Source of the DNA: Deinococcus humi
GTDB taxonomy: Bacteria; Deinococcota; Deinococci; Deinococcales; Deinococcaceae
Assembly: GCF_014201875.1 (NCBI RefSeq)
Contig: NZ_JACHFL010000001.1
Location: forward strand, 558,001-622,000
DNA: 64,000 nt
Direction of reading: 5' to 3'
The notes below the pieces were generated by a model that had not been told where the DNA came from, ran no database searches, and saw only the letters and a program-made list of their open reading frames with translations. The position numbers and the translations under genes are program-made. Positions 28,996-40,270 of the stretch are shown in pieces. Position 1 is the first letter of the stretch; every line of letters begins with the position of its first letter.

Positions 28996-30321
28996 TCACT
29001 GAACTGCCCCGAATGGGTGGAGGGTGAGCGCCTGTGGTACAGGCGTGGGGAGAGCCAGGGTCTGTGCCGCCGAGGGCAACCCGAAGCCGCCCGCCAGCAC
29101 CGCGCCGCTGGCCCGGATGTTCTGAGACAGCACGCTCAGGCTGGTGCCGGGGTAATAGAAGCCCAGAATCCTCAGGTGATCCTGCCCGGCCCGCGCCAAT
29201 CCCAGTGCGCCGTACTGGGACAGCCCCACGCCGTGCCCCGCGCCGCTGCCGCTGATGACCAGGGGATTGAGACCGCTCAGGCTGACGCGCGTGCCCGGTG
29301 CGCCCAGCGAGCGCACGAAGCCGCCCGCATTCGCGCCCGTGATCCGCGCGGTGCCGTCGTCGCCGCTGACCGTGATCTCGGCGGGCCGTCCCGAAGGGCT
29401 GAGGCGCGTGACGCTCACGCCCCGCAGTCGACCGACACGGGCACCGTAGCGGGCGGCCACCGTCTGGACTTGCGCCGCCGTGACCTCCACCCGCCACCCG
29501 GCGCGCGGGCTGCCCGCCGAGAACGGATCGGCCTGGGCGCGCAGGTACGGCAGCTCCTTGCCCCAGACCTCACCGCTGGAGGCCGTGAAGCCCCCTGAAT
29601 CGCTGCTGAAATAGGTGCTGGCGGGCCGTCCCGCGTAGGCCACCACCTGCGCACGCGTCGCGTCAATGGCCGCATTCGCCTCGGCCTTCTCGGCTTTCAA
29701 TCCAGGGTAGACCTGGCAGCTCTCGGTGGCACAGGTGTCGTAGGGGGCCGCCGGGTTGATCCGCGCCGCCACGTAGGTCCGCGCGATCACCGCCTGGGCG
29801 GCCAGCGCGGCGGCGGGCCACGAGGCCGGCATCTCGGCGGGCACCACGCCGCGCAGATAATCTTCGATGTCCAGTACATTCACGCCCTGCACGCCGCCGT
29901 CCTGCACACGCAGGAGGACGCCGCCCCGGTACGGCTTGCCCGCAATTTCCACCACACTGCCGGGTGTGGGGGGCAGGTACAACGTGCTGTTGCCCGCCGC
30001 CTGTCCATTCAGCGTGAGCTGGCCGCCAGACACCCCCACCGTCCAGGCCGTCATGGGTTGCGGCTGCGGGACGGGCAGACCCGACGGCCTGAGGGCGTCA
30101 CCTATAGGTGCCGGGCCCACTGGCACGCGCACGGTCAGCTGAGGCGCGGCGGCCACCAGCACACGCACGTTCAGGGCAGAGACGGAGGGAGCGCAGACCA
30201 GCGCGGCGCAGCACAGCGCCGCACCCAGGCCCAGCCGCCGGGGCCGTCCATGCCGCGCCTGCGTCCCTGACGGCCGCAAAGCCAGCAAGGAGGTCAGCAG
30301 AGGGGAAAAGGTCTGGGACAT
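28996..30321 (-). CDS. SpoIID/LytB domain protein
   Basis: 441 aa, with a signal sequence (GLGAALCCAALVCAPSVSA). The SpoIID core is VLDIEDYLRGVVPAEMPASW with AAQAVIARTYV, and the C-terminal GHGVGLSQYGALGLARAG is the conserved family ending. SpoIID relatives cleave denuded peptidoglycan glycans; in a non-sporulating organism the role is probably wall remodelling. TATACT lies 11 nt before the ATG. It is the first gene of an envelope group with the LptD-like gene. Confidence 0.92.
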   Translation of the reverse strand: MSQTFSPLLTSLLALRPSGTQARHGRPRRLGLGAALCCAALVCAPSVSALNVRVLVAAAPQLTVRVPVGPAPIGDALRPSGLPVPQPQPMTAWTVGVSGGQLTLNGQAAGNSTLYLPPTPGSVVEIAGKPYRGGVLLRVQDGGVQGVNVLDIEDYLRGVVPAEMPASWPAAALAAQAVIARTYVAARINPAAPYDTCATESCQVYPGLKAEKAEANAAIDATRAQVVAYAGRPASTYFSSDSGGFTASSGEVWGKELPYLRAQADPFSAGSPRAGWRVEVTAAQVQTVAARYGARVGRLRGVSVTRLSPSGRPAEITVSGDDGTARITGANAGGFVRSLGAPGTRVSLSGLNPLVISGSGAGHGVGLSQYGALGLARAGQDHLRILGFYYPGTSLSVLSQNIRASGAVLAGGFGLPSAAQTLALPTPVPQALTLHPFGAVQ

Positions 30322-30332
30322 CGTTGTGGCCG

Positions 30333-30338
30333 AGTATA
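30333..30338 (-). promoter_or_regulatory. -10 box for spoIID-type gene
   Basis: On the minus strand TATACT lies 11 nt upstream of the ATG at 30321, which would give a very short leader. Confidence 0.4.
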
Positions 30339-30410
30339 AACATCCCGTATGTGCGCCCTTCTCACAATGGCGTGAGAAGCGCCCGGTTAAGACGCGCAGC
30401 AGGCGGCATC

Positions 30411-31652
30411 ATGGCAGGCATGAACACTGCTGCAAACAGCGCCGCGCCGCCTGCCGGACCCGGTCAGGCCAGCCCCGGTCAGGTCTGGGCACACGTCGGT
30501 CAGTCCTTCACGCCCCAGGATTACGACGTGGTGGTGCTGGGCGCGGGTCGGATGGGCTCTGCCCTGGCTTTTTACCTGCGACACCTTGCCCCCCAGTTGC
30601 GCCTGCTGCTGATCGAGGAGGGCGGCCTGCCCAACGAGGACGGAGCCACGCTACTGGCTCCTGGCGTGTGGACGGGGTGGGGCGTGCCGGAAGACCGGCA
30701 GTCCCAGGCAACATGGACGCGAGAACAACTGGAGACGGGTTTCGGGAACATCAGCTTTCAAGCGCGCCCACTCATCGAACTGTTTGCGGAGGGTGGGCCT
30801 GACCGGACCCCTGCCGCCGATGCCCTGGCCCCCTTTCCGGACGCGCTGGCGATGGTGGATCTAGAGGCCCTGCCCTTTGCACGCGTGGACGCCCAGGCCG
30901 CCACTTACCGCCCCGGCGCGCTGGCTTTGGCCGCCGCGCAACAGGCCGTGAAAGCGGGGGCTGACCTGATGCTCAACGCCCGCGCCCACGCTGTCCTCTC
31001 CCCAGAGGGCCGCGGCGGCCGCGTGGCCATCGAACGGCTGAGCGTGACCAACACCCACCAGATCGTCGTCCACGAGACGCATCATCTGCGGGCCGAAACG
31101 CTCGTGCTGGCGCTGGGCGCCGACGGCCCGCACGCGGCGGAACACGGTCTGGGCCGGCACACCAACCACGCCCGCGCCTACCGCCAGACGCCGCGCCTGA
31201 ACGTCCCCAGCAACGACAAGACGCCCACCCTGCGGGTCGCTGGCCTGACCCTGCGCCCGCAAAGTGACGGTTTTACCCTGATTCCAGCAGTTCACCACCG
31301 CGATCCGCACGGCTATTCTCCCACGGGCGGCCACCTGACCGGCGTGCCCACGGGCCTGCGCCGCGAGACGCTGGAAGATCTGGTGGCCTTGATGAATGCC
31401 CTGCCTCCACTGGGCACGGAGGCGCTCGGCCTGGGCCGCAGCATCAGCGACATTCCGGGCGCATGGCTAGCGCTGCCGGGGGGACAGCCCGGCGGCCTGC
31501 CCCTGCATCAGCCCCTGGCCGACGGCGTTCACCTGTTACTGGGCGGCCCGCAGGCCGACACGTTGGGCCTGGCGGTGGCCCATGATCTGGCGGCAGTGGT
31601 GGCTGAGGTCACGGAAAGACCGTGGAAGGGTGAGGCTCACCCGGCAGAGTGA
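30411..31652 (+). CDS. FAD-dependent oxidoreductase (DAO/glycine-oxidase-like)
   Basis: 413 aa. The dinucleotide fold is VVVLGAGRMGSALAFYL (about residue 40), and the acidic end of the second strand is LLIEEGG. The remainder fits the DAO superfamily (flavin amine oxidases), with a C-terminal GGPQADTLGLAVAHDLAA. Substrate not identifiable. The frame opens 101 codons earlier, antisense to spoIID; ATGs at 30411 and 30420 are the plausible starts and neither has a strong ribosome site. Confidence 0.8.
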   Translation: MAGMNTAANSAAPPAGPGQASPGQVWAHVGQSFTPQDYDVVVLGAGRMGSALAFYLRHLAPQLRLLLIEEGGLPNEDGATLLAPGVWTGWGVPEDRQSQATWTREQLETGFGNISFQARPLIELFAEGGPDRTPAADALAPFPDALAMVDLEALPFARVDAQAATYRPGALALAAAQQAVKAGADLMLNARAHAVLSPEGRGGRVAIERLSVTNTHQIVVHETHHLRAETLVLALGADGPHAAEHGLGRHTNHARAYRQTPRLNVPSNDKTPTLRVAGLTLRPQSDGFTLIPAVHHRDPHGYSPTGGHLTGVPTGLRRETLEDLVALMNALPPLGTEALGLGRSISDIPGAWLALPGGQPGGLPLHQPLADGVHLLLGGPQADTLGLAVAHDLAAVVAEVTERPWKGEAHPAE

Positions 31653-31769
31653 CGCACCTTCATGCTCCCCAGAGTGTGGCTGAGGGTCTAACCTCCTATT
31701 AACGCGCGGGGCTAGACTGCCGGACAAGACGCCGCTCCGAGCAGCCACGCGCCCCACAAGGAGACCCCC

Positions 31770-32096
31770 ATGCCCAACATCGGCCCCGCAGAACTGATCG
31801 TGATTCTCCTCGTTGCCCTGGTGGTCTTCGGTCCCCGCAAGCTGCCCGAGCTGGGCAAGAGCCTGGGAGCGGGCCTGCGCGAATTCCGCAAGAGCACCCA
31901 GAGCCTCAAGGACGAGCTGGATGTCGGCGTGAACGACAGAGGTCCGCAGGCCGCCCCGACGCAGACCATCCACGCCTCGGTTCCGGCGCAGCCCGTGAGC
32001 GCCGCCGCCGTGACGCCGCAGGCGGTAGTGCCAGCTCCCGGCTCCGCGGTTGAAGCAGTCAATCTGGAAAAGGAGAAAGAGCCGGTTCAGGGCTAG
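31770..32096 (+). CDS. tatA: Twin-arginine translocase subunit TatA/E
   Basis: 108 aa. A single membrane helix ([16 protein letters not shown]) is followed by the hinge [14 protein letters not shown] and an amphipathic helix, then an Ala/Pro-rich tail. TatA forms the pore for export of folded proteins. AAGGAG at 31758-31763 sits 6 nt before the ATG, and TAGACT (31713-31718) may be the -10. tatC is not in the window. Confidence 0.95.
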   Translation: MPNIGPAELIVILLVALVVFGPRKLPELGKSLGAGLREFRKSTQSLKDELDVGVNDRGPQAAPTQTIHASVPAQPVSAAAVTPQAVVPAPGSAVEAVNLEKEKEPVQG

Positions 32097-32110
32097 GTTC
32101 TGTCCAAGCT

Positions 32111-32132
32111 GCCGCCCGTGATGGGCGGCTTT
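32111..32132 (+). terminator. Terminator after tatA
   Basis: GCCGCCC, loop GTGAT, GGGCGGC, then TTT. Confidence 0.65.
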
Positions 32133-32284
32133 CTCATGCAGGTGTTGCTCCCTGCGGATCTATGGTGGGCGGAGCGGTAAGGAACTTGGCGGCACAAGGC
32201 GCTGCGGGTGTAAGCTGGGTGTGAGACGGCGGCGATTACGCTGGCGGCTGTGTCCCTCTCCCCTTCTCTTGCCGGGCGGCGCTG

Positions 32285-33784
32285 ATGCTGGCCCGCGCCC
32301 GCAGTGTGGCCTTGATCGGCGTGGACGCCGTTCCGGTGGAGGTTGAGGTGGACGTGTCGCCGGGCCTGCCGGCCTTCACGGTGGTCGGCCTGCCCGATCA
32401 GGCGGTCAGCGAGGCGCGCGAGCGGGTGCGGGCGGCGGTTCGCAATGCCGGGCTGCCCTTTCCGGCAGCGCGCATCACGGTCAATCTGGCTCCGGCGGAC
32501 CTGCGCAAGGAGGGGCCACTGTACGACCTCCCCATCGCGCTAGGGGTGCTGGCAGCCCAGGGCCTGCTGCCCGCGCGGGCGCTGGACAGCCTGCTGGCGG
32601 CGGGCGAGCTGGCGCTCGACGGCAGCCTGCGGCCCATCACCGGGGCAGTCAATCTGGCGCTGCTGGCCTCCTCGCTGGGGCTGCCCGCCCTGCTGCCTGC
32701 GGGCAACGCGCCCGAGGCCGCCTTGATCGACGGCCTGACCGTGTACGGCGCGCGGACCCTGCTGGAGGCCGTGGCGCATCTGAATGGCCGCGCCGAACTC
32801 TTGCCCACGCCAGCTCCTGCGGCGGAAGATGATGCCGGACTGCACCTCGATCTGGCAGACCTGAAGGGACAGGCGGCGGCACGGCGGGCGCTGGAGGTCT
32901 CACTGGCCGGAGGACATAATCTGCTGCTCGTGGGATCGCCGGGCAGCGGCAAGACCATGCTGGCCCGCCGGGCGCCGGGACTGTTGCCACGGCTGACCCG
33001 TGCCGAGGCGCTGGAGGTCACGCGCCTCCACTCGGCGGCAGGCGTGTTGAATCTGCGCGGCGGCCTGAACTTGACCGCCCCTTACCGCTCGCCCCACCAC
33101 ACCGTTTCGGACGCCGGGTTGATTGGCGGGGGCAGCGTGCCCCGGCCCGGCGAGGTCAGTCTGGCCCACAAAGGCATCCTCTTCCTCGATGAATTTCCGG
33201 AATTCAGCCGCAAGGCCCTGGAGACCCTGCGCCAGCCACTGGAAGACGGCACGGTCACCATCAGTCGGGCGCGGGCCACAGTGGAATATCCGGCGCGCTT
33301 TCAGCTAATTGCCGCGATGAATCCCTGCACCTGCGGCCACCTCGGGGATCCTGAAAAGGGCTGCACCTGCACCGCCTCGGAACGGACGCGGTACGCAGCC
33401 AGGATCAGTGGGCCGCTGCTGGACCGACTGGACATCGTGTGCCGCGTGCCCCGACTGACGGTAGACGAATTGACCCGAGCACCGGAACCGGAGGCGTCTG
33501 CCCCGGTACGCGAGCGGATCACGGCAGCGCGGGAACGGATGGTAGAACGGCAGGGGGGCCGCAACGCCGACCTAGCCGGGCAAGCGCTCAGAAAGCATGC
33601 GCCGCTGGCCGCTGGCCCTGAGAGCTTCATTCGTGCGGCGGCACGGCAACTGGGGCTGACCGGGCGCGGCTTTGACCGCGTGCTGCGCGTGGCCCGCACA
33701 GTGGCCGATCTGGCTGGCGAACCTGACGTACGTGAAGCGCATCTGGCTGAAGCAGTGACGTACCGGCCACGCGACCTGACCTGA
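32285..33784 (+). CDS. comM: YifB/ComM-family Mg-chelatase-like AAA ATPase
   Basis: 499 aa. The N-terminal Lon-protease-like domain has [22 protein letters not shown]. Walker A is [13 protein letters not shown] (about 216), Walker [24 protein letters not shown], and the C-terminal Mg_chelatase_C region contains [16 protein letters not shown]. ComM relatives are helicases that extend heteroduplex during natural transformation, and Deinococcus is naturally competent. It stands alone between tatA and the small-protein pair. Confidence 0.93.
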   Translation: MLARARSVALIGVDAVPVEVEVDVSPGLPAFTVVGLPDQAVSEARERVRAAVRNAGLPFPAARITVNLAPADLRKEGPLYDLPIALGVLAAQGLLPARALDSLLAAGELALDGSLRPITGAVNLALLASSLGLPALLPAGNAPEAALIDGLTVYGARTLLEAVAHLNGRAELLPTPAPAAEDDAGLHLDLADLKGQAAARRALEVSLAGGHNLLLVGSPGSGKTMLARRAPGLLPRLTRAEALEVTRLHSAAGVLNLRGGLNLTAPYRSPHHTVSDAGLIGGGSVPRPGEVSLAHKGILFLDEFPEFSRKALETLRQPLEDGTVTISRARATVEYPARFQLIAAMNPCTCGHLGDPEKGCTCTASERTRYAARISGPLLDRLDIVCRVPRLTVDELTRAPEPEASAPVRERITAARERMVERQGGRNADLAGQALRKHAPLAAGPESFIRAAARQLGLTGRGFDRVLRVARTVADLAGEPDVREAHLAEAVTYRPRDLT

Positions 33785-33811
33785 ACTCTCTAATGCTCGG
33801 TGCCAAAATGG

Positions 33812-34141
33812 CTAGCTCTCGCTGGTGCCCCGGTCCCGGTCTGGCATGGGCATATTGACCTGATCCTCGTCGGCCCAGCCACTCATCGGTTGTTCTGCAG
33901 AGTTCCTGCGGTCATCCGCCCCGCTGCCCGCTTCGGTCAGAACGTCCGGGTCAGTGAGGGCAAGCACCGCCCCCGTGCTCTGATTGCCGCCACCGACCAC
34001 AGCGGGGACAATCGCTGCATCGGCTTCCAGATTCCGTCTAGTCTCGCCCGAGACCGGGGAGTTGACACGGTTGCCCTGCTCGCTCTCGACTTCCTCGACG
34101 CTCTTGCCCAACGGTTTGTCGCCGTACCGGTTGTCAGTCAT
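33812..34141 (-). CDS. Small acidic protein of unknown function, tandem paralogue A
   Basis: 109 aa. It shares with the next gene the N-terminal box [13 protein letters not shown], then NRVN-V-GE and a later IVPAV/MIPAV segment. The C-terminal half is low-complexity, rich in Asp, Ser, Gly and Asn, with no signal peptide or membrane helix. It is probably disordered beyond the conserved box. Conservation between two copies on the same strand shows this is a real coding frame and not a shadow. Function unknown. Confidence 0.72.
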   Translation of the reverse strand: MTDNRYGDKPLGKSVEEVESEQGNRVNSPVSGETRRNLEADAAIVPAVVGGGNQSTGAVLALTDPDVLTEAGSGADDRRNSAEQPMSGWADEDQVNMPMPDRDRGTSES

Positions 34142-34232
34142 GCCTGCAGTGTGGGTGACTGCCGGTTCATTCGGGTGAGGCTTGCCTGCACCCTTACCTT
34201 ATGTCGAGCCGCGTCCCAGGCCGCGTCGGCGC

Positions 34233-34523
34233 TTAGCCCTCGCTGTTCTCGCTGCTCTGCCCGGCGTCGCCGCCAGTCTGTGCACGGTCGCGGCGTTCTT
34301 CTGTCGCCACGCTGTCGGTCAGGAGGACGCCCGGCGCCACCACCCCTGGATTGGTGTTGGTGTTGCTGTTCGAAACCGCGGGGATCATGGCCACCTCCTC
34401 CTGATCGTGCCGGATCTGCTCACCTGGCACCGAAGGATTGACGCGGTTGCTCTCCCCGGCCTCGACCTCCTCGACGCTCTTGCCCAGGGGTTCGCTGCCG
34501 TAGCGGTCAGAGGAATCGGTCAT
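34233..34523 (-). CDS. Small acidic protein of unknown function, tandem paralogue B
   Basis: 96 aa. It aligns with the downstream copy over its first 55 residues ([22 protein letters not shown]), then diverges in an Asn/Thr/Gly-rich tail. The two genes are 91 bp apart and both have CCTCACCCG in their upstream region. No ribosome site is clear for either. No known domain is recognised. Confidence 0.72.
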   Translation of the reverse strand: MTDSSDRYGSEPLGKSVEEVEAGESNRVNPSVPGEQIRHDQEEVAMIPAVSNSNTNTNPGVVAPGVLLTDSVATEERRDRAQTGGDAGQSSENSEG

Positions 34524-34748
34524 GTGGCCAGTCTGTTGGCCCGCCCGCTCCGGCGGGTGAGGTACGCAGTGGCTTCTTCTTCATACGGTTCTCCGGGTGA
34601 CTCACCGCCCGGTGCTCCAGTTGCCCCGGCCTGCCGGGCAGGGCGGCCCACGGTGAGGGCGCCGAGTCGCTATGCTGAGCGTCAAGAACACTGCCGAGAA
34701 CCCGCGCCGCAGCGCGCCTCAGCCCGGACCCACCCCCGAGGAGAGAAC

Positions 34749-36093
34749 ATGACCCAGAGTGCCCAAAGTGAACGCGCCCAGACAGCCCTGAACGCCAGCG
34801 GAATAACCGGAGCGCCCCTGATGTCGCTGGAGCGCGACGACGCGCTGTTCGTGCTGACCGACGACGTGCTGGTCTATCAGGACGGCGGCGGCACCCGGCG
34901 CGTGACCCTGCGCGACCTGACCCGTATCCACAGCGATCAGGCCGGGCTGCTGAGGGTGGAGACCCCCGCCGGCACAGCCCTGACGGCCAGCCTACTGGGG
35001 TTCGACGTGGGCCAGGTCCAGAGCTTTTTCAAGGGTGTCCGCAGCGCCACCGCCCGCGCCAAGGACCTGCCGGATTCACCCACGCCAACGTTGGGTGGGG
35101 CCAAGACTTTTGGCACGGCGCCTACCGCGGCCAGCGGGCAACGTGGTCCGCAGACGGCCGGGGCCGCTGCTGCACCCAAAGACACTGCGCCGGAGAACAC
35201 CGTCCCCGAGGTGGCCGGGATGCCCGCATCGTCTGGCACTCCAGGCACAGGGGCGCAGCCCGAACCGTCTGCCCCAGCGATCCCCCCCGCCAGCACGACC
35301 GGTTCGGAGGCCGAGAAGAGCAGCACTCCAGAGGCAGCTGGTGCCGATTCCAATCCCACCCCCAAACCGCAGGACACGGCCACGCCAAAGCCCCCTTCCA
35401 CCCCTTCGAGCGAGCCTACTACTCAGGCCGCCCGACCTGCGGAATCCAGAAAATCCGGAGGCAGCCCCGAGAACCCGGTGGTGATCTCGTCCTCGAGCTT
35501 CTCGCCCCATGTCAGCAAGCCGGGGCTGGGCGCGGGAGGCACACTGGACAAACCCGATACCGCCAGACCCGAGGCAGCCAAAGGGAACTCGGCCACACCG
35601 GATCTCCGCAAGACCCAGCCATCCGCCGTTCCAGCGGCGCAAACGCAAACGGCCCCAAAGATCGAGCAGCCCAGCCGCCCCACCCCGCGCAGCGCCGTGC
35701 CCCTTCCCAACAGCGCTGCTACGGCGTCCCGGCCAGACCGCGCAGCAGCCGAAGCCCATGCGGACACGCCTGCATCCGACAGCCCACCTGTGACTGCGCC
35801 GCCCGTGACCGCCCTCTCGAAGGTGGCGGCGGCCACGGCGCTGGCCCGGCAGGCGGGCACCGTGGAAAGTCTGGCCGGGCGACTGAAATTGCTGGCCGTG
35901 GTGTTGTTCGTGGGGGCGCTGCTGCTGGCCTTCTTCCAGTTCACGGGGGATCAGGCTCTGGCCGGCCTCTGGACGCTGCTCTCGGGCGGCGTGGGTGCCA
36001 TTGCGCTGCTGGCGCTGGGCGAGATGTCCGGGCTGCTGGCCCTGATCGCCCGCACGCCCGGTCCGACCAGTGAAGCCGTGCTCGACAGCGGAC

Positions 36094-36104
<11 letters not shown>
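34749..36104 (+). CDS. Membrane protein with compact N-domain and long disordered linker
   Basis: 451 aa. Residues 1-100 look folded ([29 protein letters not shown] suggests a PH-like beta domain). Residues about 105-370 are an Ala/Pro/Ser/Thr-rich linker. The C-terminus has a membrane helix ([17 protein letters not shown]) and a second hydrophobic stretch ([15 protein letters not shown]). The frame opens 189 codons earlier, opposite the small-protein pair; ATG 34749 is chosen for its GAGGAG ribosome site. Its stop overlaps the lysK start by 11 bp. Function unknown. Confidence 0.78.
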
Positions 36105-37212
<1,108 letters not shown>

Positions 37213-37251
37213 AGCGCGCAATCCGCCGCAATGGCCCTCCGGGGCGTGCGC

Positions 37252-37257
37252 TACGCT
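37252..37257 (+). promoter_or_regulatory. -10 box for leaderless mutL
   Basis: TACGCT ends exactly 6 nt before the mutL ATG; no ribosome site is present. Confidence 0.5.
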
Positions 37258-37263
37258 TGCCCC

Positions 37264-38934
37264 ATGATCCGTGTATTGCCCCCCGAAGTCGCCCGATTGA
37301 TCGCGGCGGGCGAGGTGGTCTCGCGTCCGCTGGACGTGGTGCGTGAACTGGTAGACAACGCGCTGGACGCTGGGGCAACGCGCATCGAAATCGAGCTGGA
37401 GGGCGGCGGCCTGTCGCTGGTGCGGGTGCGCGACAACGGCGCCGGCATTGGCGCAGACAGCGTGCCACTCGCGGCGGTGCGTCACGCCACCAGCAAGCTG
37501 GAGCCGCGTGCCGAAGCGGTCGAGCGCGTGACCACGCTGGGCTTCCGGGGCGAGGCGCTGTGGGCGGCGGCGCAAGCCGGAGCATTGCACCTGATCACCC
37601 GCCCGGCCGATCAGGTGGGCGCGTCGGAGGTCTGGGCGCAGGGCGAGGAGGTGCGGGTGGGCCGCGCAGCCGCACCAGCAGGCACGACAGTCACGGTGCG
37701 CGGCCTGTTCGCCGGGCTGCCCGCCCGGTTGCGGACCCAGGCCCCCGCCACTGCCGAGGTCCGGGAAATCACCGCGTTGGTGGGCCGCTACGTCCTGCAC
37801 CATCCGGATTTGCACTGGCGCCTGGGCGTGGACGGCGATCCCCGGCTGGTCCACGCTCCTGCCGATCACCGGGGCGCGGTGGCCAGCGTGTACGGCCCGC
37901 TGAACGCCAACCGGGTGCTGAAAGTCGAGTCCGATGGAGAAGTGGGGGTGCGCGGCGTGATCTCGCGTCCGGAGTTGACCCGCGCCCGGCGGGACCGCAT
38001 GCACTTCAGCGTCAATGGACGGCCCGTCCTCGCGCCGCCGGAGCTGGAAAAGGCCGTGATTGAGGGCTACGCCGAGTTGCTTCCCGCGGGGGCCGCGCCG
38101 CTGTGTGTGCTGGACCTGAGGGTGGCGCCGGGGGACCACAACCCCAACGTTCATCCCGCCAAGCAGGTGGTGGCGCTGGCCGATCTGGGCGGCGTGGCGG
38201 CCCGCGTGCGGGAGGCGGTGGCGGCGGCCCTGGCCCAGCACCCGCTGGCCCGCGCCGCGCCCGCATTGATTGCCCCACCCGCGCCGTCCGAGTCGCCCCG
38301 CAACGGCTCTTTCCCCGAACTGACGCTGGTGGGCATCTATCAGGAACTGTATCTGCTGGCCCAGGGCGAGGGCGACCTGTGGGTGGTGGACGCCCACGCT
38401 GCCCACGAGCGCGCGCTGTACGAGCGCCTGGGCCGTGAACTCCTGTCGGCCCCACCTGTGGAACTGCCCGAGCCGGAGCTGCTGCACCTGACCCCACAGC
38501 AACTGGCCGCCCTGCACGAACGCGCCGCCGAATTGCAGGGCTGGGGCCTGACCATTGAGGACTTCGGCGCAGGGCTGGCGCGTCTGCGGGCCCTGCCCGC
38601 GGCGCTGGCCGCACTGAATGTTCCCCGGCTGCACGAGCAGATCGTGGAGGGAGCGCTGGGCAACGGGCCAGATCCGCGCCGCGACGTGCTGGCCGCTCTG
38701 GCCTGCGCCCCCGCACTCAAGGCCGGAATGCTGGACCAGGGGCGCGGTGAACTGGTGCTGGCCGCCCTAGCCGCCTGCGAACACCCCTGGGCCTGCCCCC
38801 ACGGACGCCCCACCACCCTGCGCCTGTCGGAGCGCGATCTGGCCCACTCCTTCGGGCGGCGCGGCGTGCGCGACGTGGCGCGCGGACGGGACGCCGAGAA
38901 AAAGGCGGTCCTGAAAGAGTCCCAGCGCCACTGA
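37264..38934 (+). CDS. mutL: DNA mismatch repair protein MutL
   Basis: 556 aa. GHKL ATPase motifs: IAAGEVVSRPLDVVRELVDNALDAG, DNGAGI, TLGFRGEAL and GTTVTVRGLF. The C-terminal domain keeps the nicking-endonuclease motifs ACAPALKAGMLDQGRGEL and CPHGRPT, but the first motif, normally DQHA-x2-E-x4-E, reads DAHAAHERALYE at residues 376-387 (Gln to Ala). MutL couples mismatch recognition by MutS to strand nicking. The start is ATG 37264, matching MIRVLPPEVARLIAAGEVV; the frame extends 11 codons upstream. Confidence 0.96.
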   Translation: MIRVLPPEVARLIAAGEVVSRPLDVVRELVDNALDAGATRIEIELEGGGLSLVRVRDNGAGIGADSVPLAAVRHATSKLEPRAEAVERVTTLGFRGEALWAAAQAGALHLITRPADQVGASEVWAQGEEVRVGRAAAPAGTTVTVRGLFAGLPARLRTQAPATAEVREITALVGRYVLHHPDLHWRLGVDGDPRLVHAPADHRGAVASVYGPLNANRVLKVESDGEVGVRGVISRPELTRARRDRMHFSVNGRPVLAPPELEKAVIEGYAELLPAGAAPLCVLDLRVAPGDHNPNVHPAKQVVALADLGGVAARVREAVAAALAQHPLARAAPALIAPPAPSESPRNGSFPELTLVGIYQELYLLAQGEGDLWVVDAHAAHERALYERLGRELLSAPPVELPEPELLHLTPQQLAALHERAAELQGWGLTIEDFGAGLARLRALPAALAALNVPRLHEQIVEGALGNGPDPRRDVLAALACAPALKAGMLDQGRGELVLAALAACEHPWACPHGRPTTLRLSERDLAHSFGRRGVRDVARGRDAEKKAVLKESQRH

Positions 38935-38945
38935 GCAAAGGAGAA

Positions 38946-38985
38946 GGGGCGCATTGGAGGATACACACGCCCCATCCTTTTTTTG
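38946..38985. terminator. Terminator after mutL
   Basis: GGGGCG (38946-38951) pairs with CGCCCC (38968-38973); the flanking AAGGA and TCCTT can extend the stem, and a run of T follows. It lies between convergent mutL and the M20 amidohydrolase. Confidence 0.65.
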
Positions 38986-38988
38986 ATT

Positions 38989-40182
38989 TTAAAGCGGCTG
39001 AGTCAGGCGCCGCGCCGCCGCGATGTACATGCGCGTCCCGTGGTCCAGGGCACGTTCGTCAATGTCGAATTTGGGATGGTGGTGCGGGGCGTGGTCCGGG
39101 CCGCCCGCACCAATCAGCACGAAGGTGCCAGGGGCCAGGGTCATGTAGGCGCTGAAATCCTCGCTGCCCATCAGCGGTTTGCCGTCGGTCACCGTCACCG
39201 TGTCGCCAAAGGTTTCCTGGGCCACCTCGCGCAGGATCGCGGTGGTCTCGGCGTCGTTGACGGTGGCGCGGTACCCGTTCTGATAGTTGAACGTGTAGCT
39301 GGCCCCGAACGCCTCGGTGATCCCCTGCACGATCTTCTCCATGCGGCGGGGCATCTCTTCGCGCAGTTCCGGATCAAAGGTCCGCACCGTGCCGTTCAGG
39401 GTGGCGGTGTCAGGAATGATGTTGTGGGCGGTACCGGAATGGATCTGCGTCACGCTTAGGACGGCGGGGACGATAGGATCGAGCTGGCGCGAGATCACGC
39501 TCTGGAAGGCCAGTACAATCTGCGCGGCAATCACCACTGGATCGACGGTCTGGTGCGGGCTGGCACCGTGACCGCCCTTGCCCTGGATGGTGATGTCGAA
39601 GCCGTCCGGCGAGGCCATCAGTGGCCCCTCGCGCAGCATGATGACCCCGGTGGGAATGGGGCTCATGACGTGCTCGCCCATCACCACTTCCACCCCGGCC
39701 AGAGCGCCGCTGTCCACGATCTGCTGCGCGCCGCCGGGGAAATGCTCCTCGGCGTGCTGGAAGATAAAACGCACCTCACCGTGTAGCTTCTCAGGCTGAC
39801 CCGACAGCACTTTCGCCGCGCCCAGCAGCATGGCGGTGTGTGCGTCATGGCCGCAGGCGTGCATCGCGCCCGCGCGCTTGCTGGCGAACGGCAGGCCGGT
39901 CTCCTCGGTGATGGGCAGGGCGTCCATATCGGCCCGCAGGAGGACGGTGCGCCCCGGTCCGGCCCCGCCCTTGAGCGTCGCCAGCACGCTCGTCGGTGTC
40001 GGGCGCGTGACCGTCAGGTTGGGCAGTTTCTGGAGCTGGCCCTCCACGAAATCGGCAGTCTCATTTTCGTGAAACGACAGCTCCGGGTTCTCGTGCAGGT
40101 AGCGTCGCCACTGGATGACCTGCTGCTGAAGGGCAAAATCTTCGATGCTGGCCTGGGTGGGCTGACGGATGCTCTGGGTCAT
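38989..40182 (-). CDS. M20 amidohydrolase (hippuricase / N-acyl-amino-acid deacylase type)
   Basis: 397 aa. M20D pattern: [31 protein letters not shown] (metal Cys-Gly-His), [12 protein letters not shown] (catalytic Glu) and GSEDFSAYM. It hydrolyses N-acyl amino acids or related amides; substrate unknown. The frame extends 89 codons into the upstream gene; MTQSIRQPT at 40182 is the natural start. It lies 88 bp after an ABC solute-binding gene, with a hairpin between, suggesting import followed by hydrolysis of a peptide-like compound. Confidence 0.9.
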   Translation of the reverse strand: MTQSIRQPTQASIEDFALQQQVIQWRRYLHENPELSFHENETADFVEGQLQKLPNLTVTRPTPTSVLATLKGGAGPGRTVLLRADMDALPITEETGLPFASKRAGAMHACGHDAHTAMLLGAAKVLSGQPEKLHGEVRFIFQHAEEHFPGGAQQIVDSGALAGVEVVMGEHVMSPIPTGVIMLREGPLMASPDGFDITIQGKGGHGASPHQTVDPVVIAAQIVLAFQSVISRQLDPIVPAVLSVTQIHSGTAHNIIPDTATLNGTVRTFDPELREEMPRRMEKIVQGITEAFGASYTFNYQNGYRATVNDAETTAILREVAQETFGDTVTVTDGKPLMGSEDFSAYMTLAPGTFVLIGAGGPDHAPHHHPKFDIDERALDHGTRMYIAAARRLTQPL

Positions 40183-40216
40183 GGAAAATCCTCGCGGCTG
40201 AACTTGAATGGCTGGA

Positions 40217-40246
40217 GGGTGATCCGAACATCCTTCCGGATCACCC
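40217..40246 (-). terminator. Intercistronic hairpin after the solute-binding gene
   Basis: GGGTGATCCG, a 10-nt loop, then CGGATCACCC: a perfect 10-bp stem without a T-run. It could raise binding-protein mRNA stability relative to the downstream gene, or partly terminate. Confidence 0.5.
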
Positions 40247-40270
40247 TGACTGCTCTCCGAAAAGGCGGGC

